Shown: positions 25,956 to 33,918 of the stretch, one piece after another
Layout of the letters: each line of letters starts with the position of its first letter
Numbering within the stretch: the first letter of the stretch is position 1
Origin: Phycisphaeraceae bacterium
GTDB taxonomy: Bacteria > Planctomycetota > Phycisphaerae > Phycisphaerales > Phycisphaeraceae
DNA: 64,000 nt
Direction of reading: 5' to 3'
NCBI GenBank assembly: GCA_029260715.1
Contig: JAJDCS010000009.1
Location: 62,001 to 126,000 of the forward strand
Made by a program: the position numbers and the translations under genes
The notes under the pieces: model-generated
Told to the model about the DNA's origin: nothing
Database searches by the model: none
What the model saw: the letters and a program-made list of their open reading frames with translations, nothing else

Positions 25956-28900
25956 ATGAAGGTAATGCTACGACGACTGTTCGTTTACACACGCACGCTT
26001 GCTACCCCCGCAGCCGCCCTGCTGCTGACCGCCACACCCGCCCAAGCCGTGCTGGACATCGTCTACACCCACCTCTCAGCCAACACCAACCCCAACATCG
26101 TCGCCACCGCCGACATCATGCCCTTCGACCAGGACAGTTCCCGCCTACTAGCCATCCTCAACCACGTGGCCTCGGTCTACGAAAACGCCTTCGAAGACCT
26201 CAACCGCACCGTTGAGATCACCTACTGGTGGGACAACTACAACGGCGTCGCACAAAGCGCGCCCGCCTGGATTGTTGAAGACAACGACGGCGTCACCATG
26301 TCAGGCGTCCGGTTCACCACCAACCTGGCAAACCAACTCAACGCCAACTGGTTCATCGACAACACACCCGCCCAAGACGAAGAATTCGACATGGGCCAGC
26401 AATTGTTCCGAGACCTGTCAATGACCACCCAAACCGCTCGCTACCTCGGCGACACGCCAGCCCTGTTCGAGACTGCCTACTTCGGCTCGAAAAACAGCAA
26501 CGGGCCATCGGGAACGATCCTGGACCTCCTATCCGTCGCCTTCCAGGAAGTCGGCCACGCCATCGGCATGAACGCCGGGTTCTCCGGCACCAGCAACGGG
26601 ACCAACACCGGCGAGGGCGACGACTTCAAGTTCGACCTGCCCACCGCCTGGGTCCACGGCGACACGATGGCCCTCAAAGCCCGTGGGTACGACGCAAACG
26701 CCAACGGCGCACCACTGCCCGGCGACGCCAAAGACCACATCGTCAGCAGCGACGTGGCCATGGGCACAGCCAATACCAACAAACGCGTCCGACCCTCCGC
26801 CGCAGACCTGCTAGCCATCGCCGTCTCCGCCAACTACAACGACGTCGACCTGCCACGCAAAGACTTCCTGGGCGGCAACGCATGGACCGATGGGTTCAAT
26901 TGGCTGGGCGGCGCCGCCCCAGATGGCAACGACGACGTCTTTGTGCGACACGGAAGCCCCATCTCCGTCGCCCTCACCACCAACCGCTCCGTAGCCAACC
27001 TCACCGTCGCGGAAAGCAGCCAGGTCGCTGTGGCCGCCGGTAACACCCTCACGGTGTTTAACGAAACAACCATCGAACGCGGGCCAATCGCGACCAACCA
27101 AAGAAGCGGCATCTCCATCGGTGAAGGCAGCGAGCTGGATACCCCACTGCTCACTGTTAACGACGGCGGAGACGTCACTACCTTCGGCGGGTTTCTGGAC
27201 ATCGACGACGCGCACATCAACGAAGGCGGAAGGCTTATCGGCAACGGCACCGTCTTTATCACCAACGCCCTGCGCAACGACGGCCAAATCCTCGCCAGCA
27301 AACCCTTCGGCCTCGGCGGAGATGTGCTCTCGTTTATCACAAACCACGCTTCACCGTTCGACCTAGACGGCTCCTCCGGCAACGGCGTGGTCACCGCAGC
27401 AGGCGCCAGCATCTCGTTCAACTTTGGGCTCAGCGACACCTTCAACGGCACCATGGAAGTCAACGACGGACTCTTTATCAATTTCGGCACGCCGTGGGAC
27501 CTCGGCAACGGCGGGCTGATCGACCTCAACGGCGGCGGCGCCTTCGCCGACCGCGCACGGATCACAGGCGCGCCACTCAACGCGGAGGGTGGCAGCATTC
27601 AAGCCTCCGGACAGGCCCACTTCGACAACACCGTCACACTCGGCCCAAGCATCAGCGTCTCACTCGCAGCCAACGCCAACCTCGAGTTCAACGCCACCAC
27701 CACCATCGAAGGCGGAGACTACACCATCGCAGACGGCGCTGTGCTCGAATTTGACGCCGAAACCACCGTCAACGCCGCCAACTTCATCATCACCGGCACC
27801 GGCCGCGTACAGTTCGACGCCGCCACCACCTATAGCTACCAAACCGTCATCACTTCCACCGGGCTGATCCAGCAAAACGCAGACGCCACCATCATCGGCG
27901 CCATGACCGTAAACGGCGGCCGGTTCGACCTCGACGGCGCCGCCGCCTTGAACACCATCCGCCTGGGCAACGCCGCCAACCCAGGCCCGCTCACACTCAA
28001 CGTCGACGGTATCGATTCCGCAGGCAACGTCTTCAACAGCACCATCGAAACTGAGGACGTCGGCATCGTCGGTGGCCTAACCATCAACCTCACCAACCCC
28101 GACGACGCATGGACCATGGCCGGCACGCTCAACCTCCACGGCGGAAACCCGCTCTTCCTGCCCACACGCGTCGCCGGGTCACGCATGATCGTCACCGGCG
28201 AAATCAACCTCACCAACCGCGTGCGTATCGCCGCCGACACCGACTTCAACCCCACCGCCACTGTCAACGCCACGGGGTTTAATGACGAACTACACGTCTC
28301 CGGCAACACCACCATCTTCGCCGGAGCCGACTTCAACGGCTTAATGACCATGGTCAACACCGCCAGCGGCGAACTCACCCTCGCTCACGGCGCTGCCATC
28401 CCCTTCGTCATCCTCGAAAATAACGGCACGCTGCGCATCGGCAATTCGCCCGGCTCCGCGAACGTGAACCGCTACACGCAAGGCGAAAACGCCACATGGG
28501 AAGTCGAGCTAGGCGGCACCGAAGCAGGCATCGGACACGACAAACTGATCACCGCCGGCCTCCCCGCCGAACTAGCCGGCACGCTGGCGCTGAGCATCAT
28601 CGGCGAATACACACCAAATTACTACGACGAATTTGTCATCCTCACCGCCGGAACGCGTATCGGCGAGTTCGACCATATCACCGGCGCCCTCATCGACCCC
28701 GACATGACCCTCGCACCCATCTACGACTACAAGCGCAACACCGGTGTCACCATCGTGGCAGCCCTCCCCGGCGACGCCAACCTCGACCAAACCGTCAACG
28801 GCCTGGACCTGCTCGCCTGGCAAGCCAACTTATTCAGCGGCAACAAGTGGGTCCAGGGCGACTTCAACCTCGACGGCATGGTCAACGGCCTGGACCTACT

Positions 28901-29051
28901 CATCTGGCAAAGCCACCTGTTCGACAGCGTCCCCGTGCTAAGCCGCGGCGTTGTTGCGACCGCTACAGAAGTGCCCGAGCCCGGCGCAGCAACACTCCTG
29001 CTAGGCCTGTGCGGCTTGATAGCCAAACGCCGACGCAACAACTCACACTAA
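25956..29051 (+). CDS. 1031-aa exported protein: degenerate metallopeptidase domain, beta-repeats, dockerin-like repeats and PEP-CTERM tail
   Basis: Signal peptide (1-30), then a reprolysin/matrixin-like domain (about residues 31-290) where the zinc motif reads FQEVGHAIGM, so the first His of HExxH is Gln and no third His follows. This region may therefore be inactive. Next is a beta-helix-like repeat region (about 310-840), a module shared with the proteins at 36959 and 12263, two dockerin-like calcium loops (GDANLDQTVNGLDLLAWQ and GDFNLDGMVNGLDLLIWQ) and the PEP-CTERM tail VPEPGAATLLLGLCGLIA then KRRR. ATG at 25956 has GGAGGTGAT upstream. Probably exported and exosortase-sorted; the role is unknown. 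Confidence 0.88.
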   Translation: MKVMLRRLFVYTRTLATPAAALLLTATPAQAVLDIVYTHLSANTNPNIVATADIMPFDQDSSRLLAILNHVASVYENAFEDLNRTVEITYWWDNYNGVAQSAPAWIVEDNDGVTMSGVRFTTNLANQLNANWFIDNTPAQDEEFDMGQQLFRDLSMTTQTARYLGDTPALFETAYFGSKNSNGPSGTILDLLSVAFQEVGHAIGMNAGFSGTSNGTNTGEGDDFKFDLPTAWVHGDTMALKARGYDANANGAPLPGDAKDHIVSSDVAMGTANTNKRVRPSAADLLAIAVSANYNDVDLPRKDFLGGNAWTDGFNWLGGAAPDGNDDVFVRHGSPISVALTTNRSVANLTVAESSQVAVAAGNTLTVFNETTIERGPIATNQRSGISIGEGSELDTPLLTVNDGGDVTTFGGFLDIDDAHINEGGRLIGNGTVFITNALRNDGQILASKPFGLGGDVLSFITNHASPFDLDGSSGNGVVTAAGASISFNFGLSDTFNGTMEVNDGLFINFGTPWDLGNGGLIDLNGGGAFADRARITGAPLNAEGGSIQASGQAHFDNTVTLGPSISVSLAANANLEFNATTTIEGGDYTIADGAVLEFDAETTVNAANFIITGTGRVQFDAATTYSYQTVITSTGLIQQNADATIIGAMTVNGGRFDLDGAAALNTIRLGNAANPGPLTLNVDGIDSAGNVFNSTIETEDVGIVGGLTINLTNPDDAWTMAGTLNLHGGNPLFLPTRVAGSRMIVTGEINLTNRVRIAADTDFNPTATVNATGFNDELHVSGNTTIFAGADFNGLMTMVNTASGELTLAHGAAIPFVILENNGTLRIGNSPGSANVNRYTQGENATWEVELGGTEAGIGHDKLITAGLPAELAGTLALSIIGEYTPNYYDEFVILTAGTRIGEFDHITGALIDPDMTLAPIYDYKRNTGVTIVAALPGDANLDQTVNGLDLLAWQANLFSGNKWVQGDFNLDGMVNGLDLLIWQSHLFDSVPVLSRGVVATATEVPEPGAATLLLGLCGLIAKRRRNNSH

Positions 29052-29091
29052 CGCACACAGCCTACCGCCACACCCGCGTTATCATGGCCCC

Positions 29092-30459
29092 ATGATCAAG
29101 CCCTGGACGCTATGGCTCGGGCCGGTGCTGGCCGCCGTCGCCTGGGCGGTCGCGTGGTGGCACGGCCTGACAACACCGGCCTGCTGGACCGCCGCCATCA
29201 CCGTCTGGTGCGCCGCTTGGTGGGTCACCGAAGCAATACCCATCCCCGCCACTGCCATAATCCCATTCGCAGGCTTCCCACTCACAGGCGTGCTAGATCA
29301 CAAACAAGTCGCCGGCGCCTACGGACACACACTGATCCTGCTATTCCTAGGCGGGTTCATCCTCTCAGCCGCAATGGAGAAAACCGGCACGCACCGACGC
29401 CTAGCCATGGGCATGCTCCGGCTCGTGGGCGGACGTAGCGGCAAACGCCTCGTCCTGGGCTTCATGCTCGCAAGCGCCACGCTGAGCATGTGGATCTCCA
29501 ACACCGCCACCGTGCTGATGCTCTTGCCGATCGTCATCGCAGTACTCGAAAAAATCGAAGACCGGCACTTAGCCACCGCCCTGCTCCTGGGCGTGGCGTA
29601 CGCGGGCAGCATCGGCGGCCTGGGCACCCCCATCGGATCGCCGCCGAATCTAATCTTCCTAGGCGTCCTCGAAGAAACGACCAAGATCCAATGGACGTTT
29701 GTGGATTGGATGAAGATCGGCCTGCCTATCGCTGTGATCTTCCTGCCCCTGACGTGGCTGATACTGACACGCCACGTACACACCGACGCTCGCATCGAGT
29801 TGCCCAGCCCCGGACCGTGGCGGCCCGCTGAGGTACGCACGCTTGTTGTTTTCGGCTTAACCGCCACCGCTTGGATCACACGCTCCACCCCCTTCGGCGG
29901 GTGGAGCCAGTGGTTCGGAATCCCCGGGGCAGGCGACAGCACCGTCGCCCTGCTCGCAGCCGTGGCGCTTTTCGCTATACCGAACGGCCAAGGCAGACGC
30001 CTCATGGACTGGGAAACAGCGACGAAAATACCTTGGGGTTTGCTGCTGCTGTTCGGCGGCGGCCTAGCCATCGCAAAGGCGTTTGATGAATCGGGGCTCA
30101 GCCAAACACTGGGTCACGCGCTGAGTGGCATCGCCGCCTGGCCCACGGCTGTGATGATCCTCACCATCTGCCTGTCGGTTACGTTCCTCACCGAGGTCAC
30201 GTCCAACACCGCCACCGCCACGATGCTCATGCCCATCCTCGCTGCGGCGGGCATAGCGGCGAAGCTCGACCCCGTGGTCTTGATGCTACCCGCCGCCCTC
30301 AGCGCAAGCTGCGCGTTCATGCTACCCGTCGCCACGCCGCCAAACGCCATCGTCTTCGGCGCCGGACGCTTGACCACCAAGCAAATGGCGCGCGAAGGCG
30401 TCCTACTAAACGTCCTCGGCGCCTTGGTCATCACCGCCGTCTGTTGGGTTGCACTGTAA
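29092..30459 (+). CDS. DASS/SLC13-family sodium:dicarboxylate or sulfate symporter
   Basis: 455 residues with about 11-12 hydrophobic helices. Two SNT motifs mark the sodium and carboxylate sites: ISNTATVLMLLPI (about residues 134-146) and TSNTATATMLMPI (about 368-380), each followed by GxPPN-type loops (GSPPNLIFLG and ATPPNAIVFG). Homologues move succinate, malate or sulfate with sodium across the inner membrane. It follows the PEP-CTERM gene by 40 bp and is convergent with mqnC. Confidence 0.92.
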   Translation: MIKPWTLWLGPVLAAVAWAVAWWHGLTTPACWTAAITVWCAAWWVTEAIPIPATAIIPFAGFPLTGVLDHKQVAGAYGHTLILLFLGGFILSAAMEKTGTHRRLAMGMLRLVGGRSGKRLVLGFMLASATLSMWISNTATVLMLLPIVIAVLEKIEDRHLATALLLGVAYAGSIGGLGTPIGSPPNLIFLGVLEETTKIQWTFVDWMKIGLPIAVIFLPLTWLILTRHVHTDARIELPSPGPWRPAEVRTLVVFGLTATAWITRSTPFGGWSQWFGIPGAGDSTVALLAAVALFAIPNGQGRRLMDWETATKIPWGLLLLFGGGLAIAKAFDESGLSQTLGHALSGIAAWPTAVMILTICLSVTFLTEVTSNTATATMLMPILAAAGIAAKLDPVVLMLPAALSASCAFMLPVATPPNAIVFGAGRLTTKQMAREGVLLNVLGALVITAVCWVAL

Positions 30460-30494
30460 GGAATGCTAACGCCGTGAATCAACCCCGCGCCGCA

Positions 30495-31910
30495 TCAAGA
30501 CGGGTTATCGCCCGTCACCGGAAGCGACACGCCTTGCGTAGCGCGGTCGTGGTCATCGTGTGAAAATGCACCCGTGTGCTCCTGGTGTAGTGACGACGCG
30601 CGTAGCGTCGACCAATCGGTAACCTGCATGTCCGGCGAATCGGGGCCGTCGTGCGCCTTAAGAATGTTGTACCGATTATCACGCTGCGCCGGCGTAAACC
30701 CAGCGTCACGCACAAGCCGACAGATCAGCGACTCATTGAGGCAGTACGTCGTCCCCGCCGCGCTCACTACGTTTTCCTCCATCATCACGCTGCCCATGTC
30801 ATTCGCGCCATAGAGCAGCGCGATCTGCCCGATCTTCGGGCCCATCGTGACCCAGGAACTGCCGATCGAGTGGATGTTGTCCAAATACAGACGGCTGATC
30901 GCCTGCGTGCGCAGGTAGTCCGTCGCCCCCGCCAACCGCAGCACCTTCCCCCCTTGCTCGTGCGCCTGACCATTCGCCAATGCGTCGCCAGGAAACGCGT
31001 CGCCCGATTCCTGGTCCCAGCGCCCCAGCCGCCCCAACGACGTGTTCTCGGGCTGAAACGGCCAACTAATGAACGACACATACCGCCCTGGCCAACCCCC
31101 GGCGATCGCCCGATCCTGGGCTTCGCGGATGCGGTCCATGTGGTCGATACGATCAGCCACACCCTCGATGTGCCCGAACATCATCGTCGCGCTGGTGAAC
31201 ATCCCCAACCGGTGGCCCGCCGCCATCACGTCAAGCCATTGCTGGGCGCTAGCCTTGCCAATGCCGATCCGCCGCCGCACCTGCGGCGCGAAAATCTCTC
31301 CGCCCCCACCCGGGATTGAGTCCAGCCCCGCAGCCCGCAACCGCTGCAAGATCGCTTCGAGCTTCGCACGCCAAACCCCGTTCGGCAATTCGTCGCTACG
31401 CCCCGGGGCCGTCACCGGGAACCCATCAATCTCAAATATCGCCACAAACTCCACAATCTCCGGTGGAGAAAACGCGTGAATGTGTAGCCCTGGGAACTCG
31501 GCTTTGAACCCACGCAGCATGTCTTCGTAAAACCCGACTCCCAACTCCGGGTGCATCCCCCCTTGCAACAACACCTGCGTGCCGCCGATCCCCACAAGCT
31601 CGCGGAGCTTGTCGTGCAACTGCTCGGTGGTAAGCGTGTAAGCGTCGCCCTCACCCAGGTCGCGTTTAAACGCGCAGAACGTGCAGTGAGCCGAACACAC
31701 GTTCGTGTAATTCACGTTCCGGTCGATCACATACGTGCGCACCCGGTCGCCGTGGATACGCCGACACACCGCCGTCGCCCACCGCCCAAGGTCGTGCAGC
31801 GAAGCCTCGCGGTACAGCGTCAGCGCCTGCTCGCGCGTCAAGCGCGAACGCCCCTCGATCACCGCGTCAATCCCCACCGCCTTGCCCACGCTCGTATGGC
31901 CTGTAATCAC
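30495..31910 (-). CDS. mqnC: Cyclic dehypoxanthinyl futalosine synthase
   Basis: Radical SAM enzyme of the futalosine route to menaquinone. The SAM cluster is CSAHCTFC (Cys72, Cys76, Cys79 from the chosen start) after RTYVIDRNVNYTNV. Diagnostic blocks are LQGGMHPELG, SIPGGGGEIF, RLYLDNIHSIGSSWVTMGPK and GANDMGSVMMEENVVSAAGT, the last being MqnC rather than MqnE. GTG at 31910 has GGAG upstream and is preferred over TTG at 31922. A C-terminal extension of about 55 residues ends in GVSLPVTGDNPS; this pentapeptide also ends BioB here. No other mqn gene is in the window. Confidence 0.93.
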   Translation of the reverse strand: MITGHTSVGKAVGIDAVIEGRSRLTREQALTLYREASLHDLGRWATAVCRRIHGDRVRTYVIDRNVNYTNVCSAHCTFCAFKRDLGEGDAYTLTTEQLHDKLRELVGIGGTQVLLQGGMHPELGVGFYEDMLRGFKAEFPGLHIHAFSPPEIVEFVAIFEIDGFPVTAPGRSDELPNGVWRAKLEAILQRLRAAGLDSIPGGGGEIFAPQVRRRIGIGKASAQQWLDVMAAGHRLGMFTSATMMFGHIEGVADRIDHMDRIREAQDRAIAGGWPGRYVSFISWPFQPENTSLGRLGRWDQESGDAFPGDALANGQAHEQGGKVLRLAGATDYLRTQAISRLYLDNIHSIGSSWVTMGPKIGQIALLYGANDMGSVMMEENVVSAAGTTYCLNESLICRLVRDAGFTPAQRDNRYNILKAHDGPDSPDMQVTDWSTLRASSLHQEHTGAFSHDDHDRATQGVSLPVTGDNPS

Positions 31911-31954
31911 AAATCGCTCCAACGGCCAAAACCCGGCACCTTACCCGCCACAGT

Positions 31955-32587
31955 TTAGCCGATCACCGCCGCACCGGGCTGCAGCTTCCGCCCCAGGAAA
32001 TTAGCCAGCAAGCGGTGGCCCTCAACCGTCAGAAAACTCTCTGGGTGAAACTGCACGCCCTCCAGCGGCGCCTGTTCACCGCCCGCCCCCTCCAACGCAC
32101 CAACCTTCGCACGCAGACCCATGATCTCCCCCTCTTCCGTCCAGGCGCTAACCTCAAACCGCTCGTTGTCGAACGAATCCTTCCGAACGATCAGGCTGTG
32201 ATACCGCGTAGCCGTAAACGGGTTATCCAACCCGGCAAAAACCGTCTTGCCATCGTGATGCACCTGCGACGTCTTGCCGTGCATGATCCGGTCGTGCCGG
32301 CTAACCGTCATGCCGAACACGTGGCCGATGCACTGGTGACCCAGGCACACACCCAACAGCGGCACCTTCCCCGCGAACGCCTTGATAATGGCGTTGGACA
32401 CGCCCCCCTCATGTGGCGTGCAAGGCCCAGGCGAAATAATCACGTGCCCCGGCTTCAGCGCCACCGCCTCGCCGACCGTGATCTTGTCGTTGCGGAACAC
32501 ACGAAGGTCCAGCTTCGGATCGATCTCGCCGATCCGCTGCACAAGGTTGTACGTGAAGCTGTCGTAATTATCGATCAGCAGAATCAT
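31955..32587 (-). CDS. Glutamine amidotransferase component of anthranilate or aminodeoxychorismate synthase
   Basis: A 210-residue class I glutamine amidotransferase (TrpG/PabA). The N-terminus [17 protein letters not shown] is diagnostic. The catalytic triad is Cys in GVCLGHQ and His-Glu in [10 protein letters not shown]. Such subunits supply ammonia to TrpE or PabB; neither is in the window, so trpG and pabA cannot be told apart. The upstream extension to 32626 is not conserved, and ATG at 32587 is preferred. It precedes mqnC on the same strand by about 45 bp. Confidence 0.92.
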   Translation of the reverse strand: MILLIDNYDSFTYNLVQRIGEIDPKLDLRVFRNDKITVGEAVALKPGHVIISPGPCTPHEGGVSNAIIKAFAGKVPLLGVCLGHQCIGHVFGMTVSRHDRIMHGKTSQVHHDGKTVFAGLDNPFTATRYHSLIVRKDSFDNERFEVSAWTEEGEIMGLRAKVGALEGAGGEQAPLEGVQFHPESFLTVEGHRLLANFLGRKLQPGAAVIG

Positions 32588-32633
32588 GTGTGTATCGTAG
32601 CCTGACGGCCCCAACCCGTCCCACAAAACCTAT

Positions 32634-33290
32634 TTACATAAAAGCCGAAGCCACACCCGTCACCACCGCCTCCACAACGCCAAAAACTACGGCCATACCG
32701 CACATCGCCAGGATGATACTCCCCAAAGCCAGCCAATCCGAAACACCCATCGCCTCCCCCAAGCACTTCACCCAGATCACAAACCCCCACACCGCCGCAG
32801 CTATTTCCACCACCGCCAGCACAGCCGCCAGGTGCTGGTTCGCCTCAATGGCCGGCGCGTGGCTCGTGTACATCTGCTCACCAAACAGGGCCAGATTGAT
32901 AATCAGCAAACTCACCCCCCACACCGCTGGCACCTGCGACCACGCCAGCGCCGACCGCACATCACCAAACGACCCCTCACCGCCCAGCCACTGCCCCGCC
33001 TGTGTCAGCAGCCACCCGCCCGCGTAGAGCGTGATCAGCCCGCCGATTACCCCCACCACGCTATACACCCCCAGCACCGCACCCAGCGACATCTCATCGC
33101 CCGCGTTCTTCCACGACGCGCGTGTCAACGCCCCGATCACGCCCCCGGTCATCATCAACAAATGAACCCACCGGTCCGGCTCGTTATCGAGGATCCACCG
33201 CATCGTCGCGCGCGGCTGGGTCCACATCGTCAACCACGGATTACCCGGCTTCGGCGGCGGCGGTGGCTCTAGTTCAAAAATCTCAGCCAT
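32634..33290 (-). CDS. Yip1-domain membrane protein
   Basis: 218 residues. After a Pro-rich start (ELEPPPPPKPGN), the segment NPWLTMWTQPRATMRWIL is typical of bacterial YIP1-family proteins, followed by about five transmembrane helices. The function in bacteria is unknown. It lies 46 bp upstream of the amidotransferase gene on the same strand and is divergent from the glycosylase gene. Confidence 0.8.
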   Translation of the reverse strand: MAEIFELEPPPPPKPGNPWLTMWTQPRATMRWILDNEPDRWVHLLMMTGGVIGALTRASWKNAGDEMSLGAVLGVYSVVGVIGGLITLYAGGWLLTQAGQWLGGEGSFGDVRSALAWSQVPAVWGVSLLIINLALFGEQMYTSHAPAIEANQHLAAVLAVVEIAAAVWGFVIWVKCLGEAMGVSDWLALGSIILAMCGMAVVFGVVEAVVTGVASAFM

Positions 33291-33389
33291 GGCTCAAGCG
33301 TGCGGTAAAATGGGTTTAAAAATCAACTCACAACCACTGCCATGATCATAGCAACGGCCCACGACAAGGGCTTATCATGCACCCTACCA

Positions 33390-33821
33390 ATGCGGCTGTG
33401 GACCCTACACCCTCAATACCTAGACGCCCAAGGCCTCGTCGCCCTGTGGCGCGAGGCCCTGCTCGCCCAGAAAGTCTTGCAAGGACGCACCACCGGCTAC
33501 CGCCACCACCCCCAACTGCTGCGGTTCCGCCAGACCAAGCAACCCGTCGCCGCCATCGCGTCCTATTTAAAAGCCGTCCACGAAGAAGCCCGCCGACGCG
33601 ACTACCAATTCGACGCCTCAAAAATCAGCCGAGCCAGATCACGCGCCAAACTCACCGAAACCCAAGGCCAACTCCTCTACGAATGGAAACACCTCAAACG
33701 CAAGCTCCGACAACGCCAACCCAGCCTCTACAGAAAATCCGTCTCAATCAAAGAGCCAGCCCCACACCCGCTATTCAAAATCGTCCCAGGACCAGTACAA
33801 GACTGGGAACAAACCTACTAA
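33390..33821 (+). CDS. Pyrimidine-dimer DNA glycosylase family protein
   Basis: About 143 residues matching the Pyr_excise family (T4 endonuclease V-like): LWTLHPQYLDAQGLVALWREALLAQKVL at the start and GYRHHPQLLRF with the conserved His pair. The C-terminal half is basic (KHLKRKLRQRQ). Family members cut DNA at UV-induced pyrimidine dimers, the phage enzyme using its N-terminal amine. Here an Arg follows the initiator Met, so the mechanism may differ or the family may be a divergent one. ATG at 33390 is chosen because homologues start with MRLWTLHP. It lies 97 bp upstream of polA on the same strand. Confidence 0.8.
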   Translation: MRLWTLHPQYLDAQGLVALWREALLAQKVLQGRTTGYRHHPQLLRFRQTKQPVAAIASYLKAVHEEARRRDYQFDASKISRARSRAKLTETQGQLLYEWKHLKRKLRQRQPSLYRKSVSIKEPAPHPLFKIVPGPVQDWEQTY

Positions 33822-33822
33822 G

Positions 33823-33871
33823 TAGGCTCTAACTCTCTATGTGTGCCACTGGCGGCTCGCCCGCCAGTGCG
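33823..33871. repeat. Half copy of MITE-like family 2, inverted relative to the copy at 22559
   Basis: The 31 bp at 33841-33871 equal the reverse complement of 22641-22671 with one mismatch, including the CACTGGCGG/CCGCCAGTG hairpin. Left of it TAGGCTCT (33823) matches the terminal repeat, with a diverged stretch between. The rest of the element is missing. It lies in the gap between the glycosylase and polA. Confidence 0.7.
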
Positions 33872-33918
33872 AACGTACCCCACAGAACCCACCCCCTCCT
33901 CCGCTATAATCGCCCCCA

